A DNA stretch of 64,000 nucleotides from contig BRKX01000007.1 of NCBI GenBank assembly GCA_026008535.1, positions 59,199,001-59,263,000 on the forward strand, in the 5' to 3' direction. Within the stretch, counting starts at the first letter, position 1, and every line of letters starts with the position of its first letter. The notes below the pieces were generated by a model. The model made no database searches, was not told where the DNA came from, and worked only from the letters and a program-made list of their open reading frames with translations. This document shows, piece after piece, positions 26,601 to 38,063 of the stretch. A program made the translations under genes and the position numbers. This stretch comes from Perilla frutescens (taxonomy: Eukaryota > Streptophyta > Magnoliopsida > Lamiales > Lamiaceae).

Positions 26601-29600
26601 GTTTGTGCTCCAATTCCGAATGATGAGAAAAACTTACAAGAGTGATGATTAGTTAACTCACACATACACTATAGAGTAAGGCTTCTTTTCTATTGTAATT
26701 GAATGAGTGGTGGGTTATTAATTTTTAGTGAAATTATAGACTATACGCTAAAATATGTGAAATTCGAATTCAATCTCAGTGTTGAGCAATTAAGGTGCAA
26801 TCACACGTTGATGTAAGAAAAAGTTGGTCACACTCATAATGAAATCATACAATATGGTTTCTGCTCCAATTCCGAATGATGAGATAAACTTACTATAGTG
26901 ATGATTAGTGAATTCACACGTACACTATAGAGTAAGGCTTCTTTTCAATTGTAACTGAATGAGTGGTGTGTTATTAATTTTTAGTGAAATCATAGACTAT
27001 AGGCTAAAATATGTGAAATTCGAATTCAATCTTAGTGTTGATGAATTAAGGTTCAATCACACGTTGATGTAAGAAAAAATTGTTTACACTTATAATGAAA
27101 TAATACAATATGGTTTGTGCTCCAATTCTGAATGATGAGATAAACTTACTATAGTGATGATTAGTGAATTGACACATACACTATAGAGTAAGGCTTCTTT
27201 GAAATTGTAATTGAATGAGCGGTGGGTTATTAATTTTTAGTGAAATCATAGACTATAGGCTAAAATATGAGAAATTCGAATTCAATCTTAGTGTTGAGCA
27301 ATTAAGGTGCAATCACAAGTTGATCTAAGAAAAAATTGATCACACTTATAATGAAATCATACAATATGGTTGGTGCTCCAATTCCGAATAATGAGATAAA
27401 CTTACTATAATGATGATTAGTGAATTCACACATACACTATAGAGTGAGGCTTCTTTGCAATTGTAATTAAATGGGTGGTGGGTTATTAATTTTTAGTGAA
27501 ATCATATACTATAGGCTAAAATATGAGAAATTCGAATTCAATCTTAGTGTTGAGCAATTAAGGTGCAATCACACGTTGATCTAAGAAAAAAATGGTCACA
27601 TTTATAATGAAATCATACAATATGGTTTGTGCTCCAATTCTGAATGATGAGATAAACTTACTAGTGTGATGATTAGTTAACTCACACATACACTATAGAG
27701 TTAGACTTCTTTTCAATTGTAATTGAATGAGTGGTGGGTTATTAATTTTTAGTGAAATTATAGACTATACGGTAAAATATGTGAAATTCGAATTCAATCT
27801 CAGTGTTGAGCAATTAAGGTGCAATCACACGTTGATGTAAGAAAAAGTTGGTCACACTCATAATGAAATCATACAATATGGTTTGTGCTCCAATTCCGAA
27901 TGATGAGATAAAATTGCTATAGTGATGATTAGTGAATTCACACATACACTATAGAGTAAGGCTTCTTTTCAATTGTAATTGAATGAGTGGTGTGTTATTA
28001 ATTTTTAGTGAAATCATAGACTATAGGCTAAAATATGAGAAATTCGAATTCAATCTTAGTGTTGAGCAATTAAGGTGCAATCACACGTTGATCTAAGAAA
28101 AAATTGATAGCACTTATAATGAAATCATACAATATGGTTGGTGCTCCAATTCCGAATGATGAGATAAACTTACTATAATGATGATTAGTGAATTCACACA
28201 TACACTATAGAGTGAGGCTTCTTTGCAATTGTAATTGAATGGGTGGTTGGTTATTAATTTTTAGTGAAATCATAGACTATAGGCTAAAATATGAGAAATT
28301 CGAATTCAATCTTAGTGTTGAGCAATTAAGGTGCAATCACACGTTGATGTAAGAAAAAAATGGTCACATTTATAATGAAATCATACAATATGGTTTGTGC
28401 TCCAATTCCGAATGATGAGAAAAACTTACAAGAGTGATGATTAGTTAACTCACACATACACTATAGAGTAAGGCTTCTTTTCAATTGTAATTGAATGAGT
28501 GGTGGGTTATTAATTTTTAGTGAAATTATAGACTATACGCTAAATTATGTGAAATTCGAATTCAATCTCAGTGTTGAGCAATTAAGGTGCAATCACACGT
28601 TGATGTAAGAAAAAGTTGGTCACACTCATAATGAAATCATACAATATGGTTTGTGCTCCAATTCCGAATGATGAGATAAACTTACTATAGTGATGATTAG
28701 TGAATTCACACGTACACTATAGAGTAAGGCTTCTTTTCAATTGTAACTGAATGAGTGGTGTGTTATTAATTTTTAGTGAAATCATAGACTATAGGCTAAA
28801 ATATGAGAAATTCAAATTCAATCTTAGTGTTGAGCAATTAAGGTGCAATCACACGTTGATCTAAGAAAAAATTGATCACACTTATAATGAAATCATACAA
28901 TATGGTTGGTGCTCCAATTCCGAATGATGAGATAAACTTACTATAGTGATGATTAGTGAATTCACACATACACTATAGAGTGAGGCTTCTTTGCAATTGT
29001 AATTGAATGGGTGGTGGGTTATTAATTTTTAGTGAAATCATAGACTATAGGCTAAAATATGAGAAATTCGAATTCAATCTTAGTGTTGAGCAATTAAGGT
29101 GCAATCACACGTTGATCTAAGAAAAAAATGGTCACATTTATAATGAAATCATACAATATGGTTTGTGCTCCAATTCTGAATGATGAGATAAACTTACTAG
29201 TGTGATGATTAGTTAACTCACACATACACTATAGAGTAAGACTTCTTTTCAATTGTAATTGAATGAGTGGTGGGTTATTAATTTTTAGTGAAATTATAGA
29301 CTATACGGTAAAATATGTGAAATTCGAATTCAATCTCAGTGTTGAGCAATTAAGGTGCAATCACACGTTGATGTAAGAAAAAGTTGGTCACACTCATAAT
29401 GAAATCATACAATATGGTTTGTGCTCCAATTCCGAATGATGAGATAAAATTGCTATAGTGATGATTAGTGAATTCACACATACACTATAGAGTAAGGCTT
29501 CTTTTCAATTGTAATTGAATGAGTGGTGTGTTATTAATTTTTAGTGAAATCATAGACTATAGGCTAAAATATGAGAAATTCGAATTCAATCTTAGTGTTG

Positions 29601-32300
29601 AGCAATTAAGGTGCAATCACACGTTGATCTAAGAAAAAATTGATCGCACTTATAATGAAATCATACAATATGGTTGGTGCTCCAATTCCGAATGATGAGA
29701 TAAACTTACTATAATGATGATTAGTGAATTCACACATACACTATAGAGTGAGGCTTCTTTGCAATTGTAATTAAATGGGTGGTGGGTTATTAATTTTTAG
29801 TGAAATCATAGACTATAGGCTAAAAAATGAGAAATTCGAATTCAATCTTAGTGTTGAGCAATTAAGGTGCAATCACACGTTGATCTAAGAAAAAAATGGT
29901 CACATTTATAATGAAATCATACAATATGGTTTATGCTCCAATTCCGAATGATGAGATAAACTTACTAGGGTGATGATTAGTTAACTCACACATACACTAT
30001 AGAGTAAGGCTTCTTTTCAATTGTAATTGAATGAGTGGTGGGTTATTAATTTTTAGTGAAATTATAGACTATACGCTAAAATATGTGAAATTCGAATTCA
30101 ATCTTAGTGTTGAGCAATTAAGGTGCAATCACACGTTGATGTAAGAAAAAATTTGTCACACTCAAAATGAAATCATACAATATGGTTTGTGCTCTAATTC
30201 CGAATGATGAGATAAACTTACTATAGTGATGATTAGTGAATTCACACATACACTATAGAGTAAGGCTTCTTTTCAATTGTAATTGAATGAGTGGTGTGTT
30301 ATTAATTTTTAGTGAAATCATAGACTATAGGCTAAAATATGAGAAATTCGAATTCAATCTTAGTGTTGAGCAATTAAGGTGCAATCACACGTTGATCTAA
30401 GAAAAAATTGATCGCACTTATAATGAAATCATACAATATGGTTGGTGCTCCAATTCCGAATGATGAGATAAACTTACTATAATGATGATTAGTGAATTCA
30501 CACATACACTATAGAGTGAGGCTTCTTTGCAATTGTAATTGAATGGGTGGTTGGTTATTAATTTTTAGTGAAATCATAGACTACAGGCTAAAATATGAGA
30601 AATTCGAATTCAATCTTAGTGTTGAGCAATTAAGGTGCAATCACACGTTGATGTAAGAAAAAAATGGTCACATTTATAATGAAATCATACAATATGGTTT
30701 GTGCTCCAATTCCGAATGATGAGAAAAACTTACAAGAGTGATGATTAGTTAACTCATACATACACTATAGAGTAAGGCTTCTTTTCAATTGTAATTGAAT
30801 GAGTGGTGGGTTATTAATTTTTAGTGAAATTATAGACTATACGCTAAATTATTTGAAATTCGAATTCAATCTCAGTGTTGAGCAATTAAGGTGCAATCAC
30901 ACGTTGATGTAAGAAAAAGTTGGTCACACTCATAATGAAATCATACAATATGGTTTGTGCTCCAATTCCGAATGATGAGATAAACTTACTATAGTGATGA
31001 TTAGTGAATTCACACGTACACTATAGAGTAAGGCTTCTTTTCAATTGTAACTGAATGAGTGGTGTGTTATTAATTTTTAGTGAAATCATAGACTATAGGC
31101 TAAAATATGAGAAATTCAAATTCAATCTTAGTGTTGAGCAATTAAGGTGCAATCACACGTTGATCTAAGAAAAAATTGATCACACTTATAATGAAATCAT
31201 ACAATATGGTTGGTGCTCCAATTCCGAATGATGAGATAAACTTACTATAGTGATGATTAGTGAATTCACACATACACTATAGAGTGAGGCTTCTTTGCAA
31301 TTGTAATTGAATGGGTGGTGGGTTATTAATTTTTAGTGAAATCATAGACTATAGGCTAAAATATGAGAAATTCGAATTCAATCTTAGTGTTGAGCAATTA
31401 AGGTGCAATCACACGTTGATCTAAGAAAAAAATGGTCACATTTATAATGAAATCATACAATATGGTTTGTGCTCCAATTCTGAATGATGAGATAAACTTA
31501 CTAGTGTGATGATTAGTTAACTCACACATACACTATAGAGTAAGACTTCTTTTCAATTGTAATTGAATGAGTGGTGGGTTATTAATTTTTAGTGAAATTA
31601 TAGACTATACGGTAAAATATGTGAAATTCGAATTCAATCTCAGTGTTGAGCAATTAAGGTGCAATCACACGTTGATGTAAGAAAAAGTTGGTCACACTCA
31701 TAATGAAATCATACAATATGGTTTGTGCTCCAATTCCGAATGATGAGATAAAATTGCTATAGTGATGATTAGTGAATTCACACATACACTATAGAGTAAG
31801 GCTTCTTTTCAATTGTAATTGAATGAGTGGTGTGTTATTAATTTTTAGTGAAATCATAGACTATAGGCTAAAATATGAGAAATTCGAATTCAATCTTAGT
31901 GTTGAGCAATTAAGGTGCAATCACACGTTGATCTAAGAAAAAATTGATCGCACTTATAATGAAATCATACAATATGGTTGGTGCTCCAATTCCGAATGAT
32001 GAGATAAACTTACTATAATGATGATTAGTGAATTCACACATACACTATAGAGTGAGACTTCTTTGCAATTGTAATTAAATGGGTGGTGGGTTATTAATTT
32101 TTAGTGAAATCATAGACTATAGGCTAAAAAATGAGAAATTCGAATTCAATCTTAGTGTTGAGCAATTAAGGTGCAATCACACGTTGATCTAAGAAAAAAA
32201 TGGTCACATTTATAATGAAATCATACAATATGGTTTATGCTCCAATTCCGAATGATGAGATAAACTTACTAGGGTGATGATTAGTTAACTCACACATACA
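8700..32300 (+). repeat. Homogenised core with nested 768-bp and 1,536-bp higher-order repeats
   Basis: The marker GTGAGGCTTCTTTGCAATTG appears at 9525, 10293, 11061 and 11829, then 15157 and 15925, then 19765, 20533, 21301 and 22069, each exactly 768 bp apart within a run. Other gaps are multiples of 256 (512, 1024, 1280, 2048). Class 1 has TCTCAGTG and GTAAGAAAAAGTTGG; class 2 has TTGATC(A/G)CAC and GGTTGGTGCTCC; class 3 has the GTGAGG marker and ends in AGTTAACT. Two flavours of each class alternate and give a six-monomer unit: class 1 with TACGC plus CACACGTAC or TACGG plus AAATTGC; class 2 with GATCA or GATCG; class 3 with TAGTGTGATG or GAAAAACTTACAAG. Confidence 0.85.
27001..27258 (+). 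repeat. Edge-type satellite patch inside the core
   Basis: About one monomer is identical, as far as I can read, to 5,751-6,008 at the left edge. Shared variants are GATGAATTAAGGTTCAATC, TTGTTTACAC, GAAATAATACAA, GAATTGACAC and TTGAAATTG. The flanking monomers are ordinary core classes. Confidence 0.8.
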
Positions 32301-33326
32301 CTATAGAGTAAGGCTTTTTTTCAATTGTAATTGAATGAGTGGTGGGTTATTAATTTTTAGTGAAATTATAGACTATAGGCTAAAATATGTGAAATTCGAA
32401 TTCAATCTTAGTGTTGAGCAATTAAGGTGCAATCACACGTTGATGTAAGTAAAAATTGGTCACACTTATAATGAAATCATACAATATGGTTTGTGCTCCA
32501 ATTCTGAATGATGAGATAAACTTACTATAATGATGATTACTGAATTCACACATACACTATAGAGTAATGCTTCTTTTCAATTGTAATTGAATGAGTGGTG
32601 TGTTATTAATTTTTAGTGAAATTATAGACTATAGGCTAAAATATGTGAAATTCGAATTCAATCTTAGTGTTGAGCAATTAAGGTGCAATCACACGTTGAT
32701 GTAAGAAAAAATTGGTCACACTTACAATGAAATCATACAATATGGTTTATGCTCCAATTCCGAATGATGAGATAAACTTACTAGAGTGATGATTAGTTAA
32801 CTCACACATACACTATAGAATAAGGCTTCTTTTCAATTGTAATTGAATGAGTGGTGGTTTATTAATTTTTAGTGAAATTATAGACTATACACTAAAATAT
32901 GTGAAATTCGAATTCAATCTTAGTGTTAAGCAATTAAGGTGCAATCACACGTTGATGTAAGAAAAAATTGGTCAGACTCAAAATGAAATCATACAATATG
33001 GTTTGTGCTCTAATTCCGAATGATGAGATAAACTTACTATAGTGATGATTAGTGAATTCACACATACACTATAGAGTAAGGTTTCTTTTCAATTGTAATT
33101 GAATGAGTGGTGAGTTATTAATTTTTAATGAAATCATATACTATAGGCTATGATATGGGAAATTCGAATTTAATCTTAGTGTTGATGAATTAAAGTTCAA
33201 TCACACGTTGATCTAAGAAAAAATTGGTCACAATTATAATGAAATCATACACTCTGGTTTGTGCTCCAATTCCGAATGATGAGATAAACTTACTAGAGAG
33301 ATGATTAGTGAATTCACATATACACT

Positions 33327-33468
33327 ATAGAGTAAGGTTTCTTTTCAATTGTAATTGAATGAGTGGTGAGTTATTAGTTTTTAGTGAAATCATAGATTAT
33401 AGGCTAAGATATGGGAAATTTGAATTCATTCTTACTCGAGTGATGATTAGTGAATTCACACATAAACT
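33327..33468 (+). repeat. Truncated satellite monomer (142 bp), right edge
   Basis: Same deletion junction (CTTACTCGAGTGATGATTAG) and same neighbours (CACATATACACTATAG before, CACATAAACTATAG after) as the truncated monomer at 2,969-3,110, about 30.36 kb away. Confidence 0.85.
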
Positions 33469-33699
33469 ATAGAGTAAGGCTTCTTTTCAATTGTAATTGA
33501 ATGAGTGTTGGGTTATTAATTTTTAGTGAAATCATAGACTATAGGCTAAAATATGAGAAATTTAAATTCAATCTTAGTGTTGATGAATTAAGGTTCAATC
33601 ACACGTTGATCTAAGAAAAAATTGATCACACTTATAATGAAATCATACAATATGGTTTGTGCTCCAATTTCGAATGATGAGATAAACTTATTAGAGTGA

Positions 33700-36010
33700 T
33701 GATCAATGAATTCACTCAAACACTATAGAGTAAGGCTTCTTTTCAATTTTAATTGAATGAGTGGTGAGTTATTAATTTTTAGTGAAATCATAAACTATAG
33801 GCTAAGATATGGGAAATTCGAATTCAATCTTAGTGTTGATGAATTAAGGTTCAATCACACGTTGATCTAAGAAAAAATTGGTGACCCTTATAATGAAATC
33901 ATACACTATGGTTTGTGTTTCAATTCCGAATGATGAGATAAACTTACTAGAGTGATGATTAGTGAATTAACACATACACTATAGAGTAAGACTTCTTTTT
34001 AATTGTAATTGAATGAGTTGTGAGATATTAATTTTTACTGAAATCATAGATTATAGGCTATGATATGGGAAATTCGAATTCAATCTTAGTTTTGATGAAT
34101 TAAGGTTCAATCATACGTTGATCTAAGAAAAAAATGGTCACACTTATAATGAAATCATACAATATGGTTTGTATTCCAATTCTGAATGATGAGATAAACT
34201 TACTATAGTGATGATTATTGAATTCACACAAACACTACAGAGTAAGGCTTCTTTGCAATTGTAATTGAATGAGTGGTGGGTTATTAATTTTTAGTGAAAT
34301 CATATACTATAGGGTAAAATATGATAAATTCGAAATCAAGCTTAGTGTTGAGCAATTAAGGTGCAATCACACGTTGATCTAAGGAAAAATTGGTCACACT
34401 TATAATGAAATCATACAATATGATTTGTGCTCCAATTCCAAATGATGAGATAAACTTACTATAGTGATGATTAGTGAATTCACACATACACTATAGAGTA
34501 AGGCTTCTTTGAAATTGTAATTGAATGAGCGGTGGGTTATTAATTTTTAGTGAAATCATAGACTATAGGGTAAAATATGAGAAATTCGAATTCAATCTTA
34601 GTGTTTAGCAATTAAGGTGCAATCACACGTTGATCTAAGAAAAAATTGATCACACTTATAATGAAATCATACAATATGGTTTGTGCTCCAATTCCGAATG
34701 ATGAGATAAACTTACTATAGTAATGATTAGTGAATTCACACATACACTATAGAGTAAGGCTTCTTTGCAATTGTAATTGAATGGGTGGTGGGTTATTAAT
34801 TTTTAGTGAAATCATAGACTATAGTCTAAAATATGAGAAATTCGAATTCAATCTTAGTGTTGAGCAATTAAGGTGCAATCACACGTTGATCTAAGAAAAA
34901 ATTGATCACACTTATAATGAAATCATACAATATGGTTTGTGCTCCAATTTCGAATGATGAGATAAACTTATTAGAGTGATGATCAGTGAATTCACTCATA
35001 CACTATAGAGTAAGGCTTCTTTTCAATTTTAATTGAATGAGTGGTGAGTTATTAATTTTTAGTGAAATCATAAACTATAGGCTAAGATATGGGAAATTCG
35101 AATTCAATCTTAGTGTTGATGAATTAAGGTTCAATCACACGTTGATCTAAGAAAAAATTGGTGACCCTTATAATGAAATCATACACTATGGTTTGTGCTC
35201 CAATTCCGAATGATGAGATAAACTTACTAGAGTGATGATTAGTGAATTAACACATACACTATAGAGTAAGACTTCTTTTTAATTGTAATTGAATGAGTTG
35301 TGAGAAATTAATTTTTACTGAAATCATAGATTATAGGCTAAGATATGGGAAATTCGAATTCAATCTTAGTTTTGATGAATTAAGGTTCAATCATACGTTG
35401 ATCTAATAAAAAAATGGTCACACTTATAATGAAATCATACAATATGGTTTGTATTCCAATTCTGAATGATGAGATAAACTTACTATAGTGATGATTAGTG
35501 AATTCACACATACACTACAGAGTAAGGCTTCTTTGCAATTGTAATTGAATGAGTGGTGGGTTATTAATTTTTAGTGAAATCATATACTATAGGGTAAAAT
35601 ATGATAAATTCGAAATCAAGCTTAGTGTTGAGCAATTAAGGTGCAATCACACGTTGATCTAAGGAAAAATTGGTCACACTTATAATGAAATCATACAATA
35701 TGATTTGTGCTCCAATTCTGAATGATGAGATAAACTTACTATAGTGATGATTAGTGAATTCAGACATACACTATAGAGTAAAGCTTCTTTGAAATTGTAA
35801 TTGAATGAGCGGTGGGTTATTAATTTTTAGTGAAATCATAGACTATAGGGTAAAATATGAGAAATTCGAATTCAATCTTAGTGTTTAGCAATTAAGGTGC
35901 AATCACACGTTGATCTAAGAAAAAATTGATCACACTTATAATGAAATCATACAATATGGTTTGTGCTCCAATTCCGAATGATGAGATAAACTTACTATAG
36001 TGATGATTAG
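33700..36010 (+). repeat. Right-edge satellite block repeated at a 1,280-bp offset
   Basis: A five-monomer block is present twice. For example GTGACCCTTATAATG lies at 33,881 and 35,161, exactly 1,280 bp apart. Both copies also share CACTACAGAGTAAGG and ATGATAAATTCGAAATC. Several variants (AATCATACGTTGATC, GAAATCAAGCTTAG) match the left edge rather than the core. Confidence 0.75.
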
Positions 36011-36955
36011 TGAATTCACACATACACTATAGAGTAAGGCTTCTTTGCAATTGTAATTGAATGGGTGGTGGGTTATTAATTTTTAGTGAAATCATAGACT
36101 ATAGGCTAAAATATGAGAAATTCGAATTCAATCTTAGTGTTGAGCAATTAAGGTGCAATCACACGTTGATCTAAGAAAAAATTGATCACACTTATAATGA
36201 AATCATACAATATGGTTGGTGCTCCAATTTTGAATGATGAGATAAACTTACTATAATGATGATTAGTGAATTCACACATACACTATAGAGTGAGGCTTCT
36301 TTGCAATTGTAATTAAATGGGTGGTGGGTTATTAATTTTTAGTGAAATCATAGACTATAGGCTAAAATATGAGAAATTCGAATTCAATCTTAGTGTTGAG
36401 CAATTAAGGTGCAATCACACGTTGATGTAAGAAAAAAATGGTCACATTTATAATGAAATCATACAATATGGTTTATGCTCCAATTCTGAATGATGAGATA
36501 AACTTACTAGAGTGATGATTAGTTAACTCACACATACACTATAGATTAAGGCTTCTTTTCAATTGTAATTGAATGAGTGGTGGGTTATTAATTTTTAGTG
36601 AAATTATAGACTATAGGCTAAAATATGTGAAATTCGAATTCAATCTTAGTGTTGAGCAATTAAGGTGCAATCACACGTTGATGTAAGAAAAAATTGGTCA
36701 CACTTATAATGAAATCATACAATATGGTTTCTGCTCCAATTCCGAATGATGAGATAAACTTACTATAGTGATGATTAGTGAATTCACACATACACTATAG
36801 AGTAAGGCTTCTTTTCAATTGTAATTGAATGAGTGGTGTGTTATTAATTTTTAGTGAAATCATAGACTATAGGCTAAAATATGAGAAATTCAAATTCAAT
36901 CTTAGTGTTGAGCAATTAAGGTGCAATCACACATTGATTAGTGAATTCATATATA

Positions 36956-37410
36956 CACTATCAAGGAAGGCTTTTTCACACTTTTAATTTTCGATTGATG
37001 ATCCTAGTCAATATTTGAATTCCAGAATTTATTAATATAATTTTGTTTAATTATGGAGTTTTTCGAATTGTAGAGATTTTACTGAATTTATATAATTTTC
37101 TTATAAGTCATCTCCGTAATTTACGAGTTATGGGTTATTAATTTTTAGTGAAATCATAGACTATAGAATAAAATATTGGAAATTCAAATTCAATCTCAGT
37201 GTTGAGCAATCATAGACTATAGGCTAAAATATGAGAAATTCGAATTCAAGTCAATATTTGGATTGATGATCCTAGTAAATATTTGAATTCTAGAATTTAC
37301 TAATATAATTTTGTTTAATCATGGAATTTTTCGAATTGTAGAGATTTTACTGAATTTATATAATTTTCTTACAAGTCATCTCCGTAATTAATGAGTAATG
37401 GGTTTAAAAA
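36956..37410 (+). repeat. Satellite-flank junction, direct repeat alternating with satellite scraps
   Basis: After the last monomer breaks up (CACACATTGATTAGTG), about 140 bp of other sequence beginning GATTGATGATCCTAGTCAAT (36,993) is followed by a degraded satellite piece (about 37,128-37,248). The same flank then repeats from 37,261, a 268-bp step. The two flank copies differ by about ten substitutions. Confidence 0.8.
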
Positions 37411-37511
37411 AAAGGTAATTTATTTTTCTTCAATTTATTTAATTCGTTTCAGACTATATCCCTTCTTTATTTTTCACTTTCTAACTTTCATATTTTCCAT
37501 TCTCTCTCTAA

Positions 37512-38063
37512 ATGGCCAAACAAAATCGATCTGAGAATAGGAAAACTCGATCTGAGACTAGGAAGGCTATGTTCTCGCGATGCAATCTTTCACCGGACGA
37601 ACGTCGGTATCTTGCCAGGACCTCGTAAAGAGTCCAGTTCAACGCACTGTGCAAGATGTGGGAATACAAGTATCGAATGGTAAGGTATTTATGGTTACCG
37701 ATTTTTTTTAATTTTTTTTTATGTTTGGAAAAATGGTCTGCTATTTTTTTTTAATTTTTCACAAGAATCTGCCGAAGGAGGTGATCAATATCTGCGGCAA
37801 GGAGACACGTTGGGTGGAGATTGAGATTGGCTATACCGGTTGATCAATATCGGACGGAGGTGGTGTATCAGTACCGTGAAATCAAGCCCAACAAGCCTAA
37901 TTGTCGCCTGATCTCCGGTTGGAAGCACGTGGTGAAGTTATTAGAGATCCATCAGGGCGACCGTGTCTATTTTGAAGGGAGGTCCGACATGTCGTGGTTG
38001 CTTCGAGTTTCAAGGGATAAGCATCCTGATGCTGTGAAGGTGGAGGATGAATACTGGGCTTAA
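37512..38063 (+). pseudogene. B3-domain-like protein gene, broken
   Basis: Plant B3 domains bind DNA and act in nuclear transcriptional control. An ATG at 37,512 opens a basic N-terminal exon (37,512-37,679, 56 codons) ending at a GTAAGG donor. The intron is 37,680-37,765 and exon 2 runs to TAA at 38,061-38,063. Exon 2 begins NLPKEVI and continues with ETRWVEIE, ISGWKHVVKLLEIHQGDRVYF and a final LLRVSR. The order LP, W-V, GW-x-x-V, GD-x-x-F is that of a B3 fold. Two lesions are seen: an in-frame TAA at 37,626-37,628, and a one-base frame change needed between about 37,805 and 37,845 because the exon 2 start frame hits TGA. The remaining 80-codon frame could still make a fragment. The family call rests on motif order only. 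It sits 560 bp from the satellite array. Confidence 0.5.

Larger units (their letters stand above)
2198..36955 (+). repeat. Satellite DNA array, 256-bp monomer, about 136 copies
   Basis: The phase marker ATAG of CTATAGAG recurs at 2201, 2457, 2713, 2969 and so on, usually exactly 256 bp apart. The array runs about 34.75 kb without any transposon insertion. The monomer is AT-rich and carries constant blocks: TCAATTGTAATTGA (a near-palindrome), TTATTAATTTTTAGTGAAAT, AATTCGAATTCAATCT, CAATCACACGTTGAT, GCTCCAATTCCGAATGATGA and GTGAATTCACAC. Most monomers hold two EcoRI sites. Neighbours differ by diagnostic substitutions that define higher-order repeats, and indels are rare. No gene is supported inside; the two minus-strand open frames of 67 codons near 8.1-8.3 and 13.5-13.7 kb are the same satellite stretch read by chance. 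The array may be centromeric, pericentromeric or subtelomeric, which sequence alone cannot tell. Confidence 0.97.

Noticed and set aside
2198..36955. Regular repeats suggesting a CRISPR array
   Set aside because: Repeats are head-to-tail with no unique spacers, monomers are 256 bp, and the setting is a plant genome.
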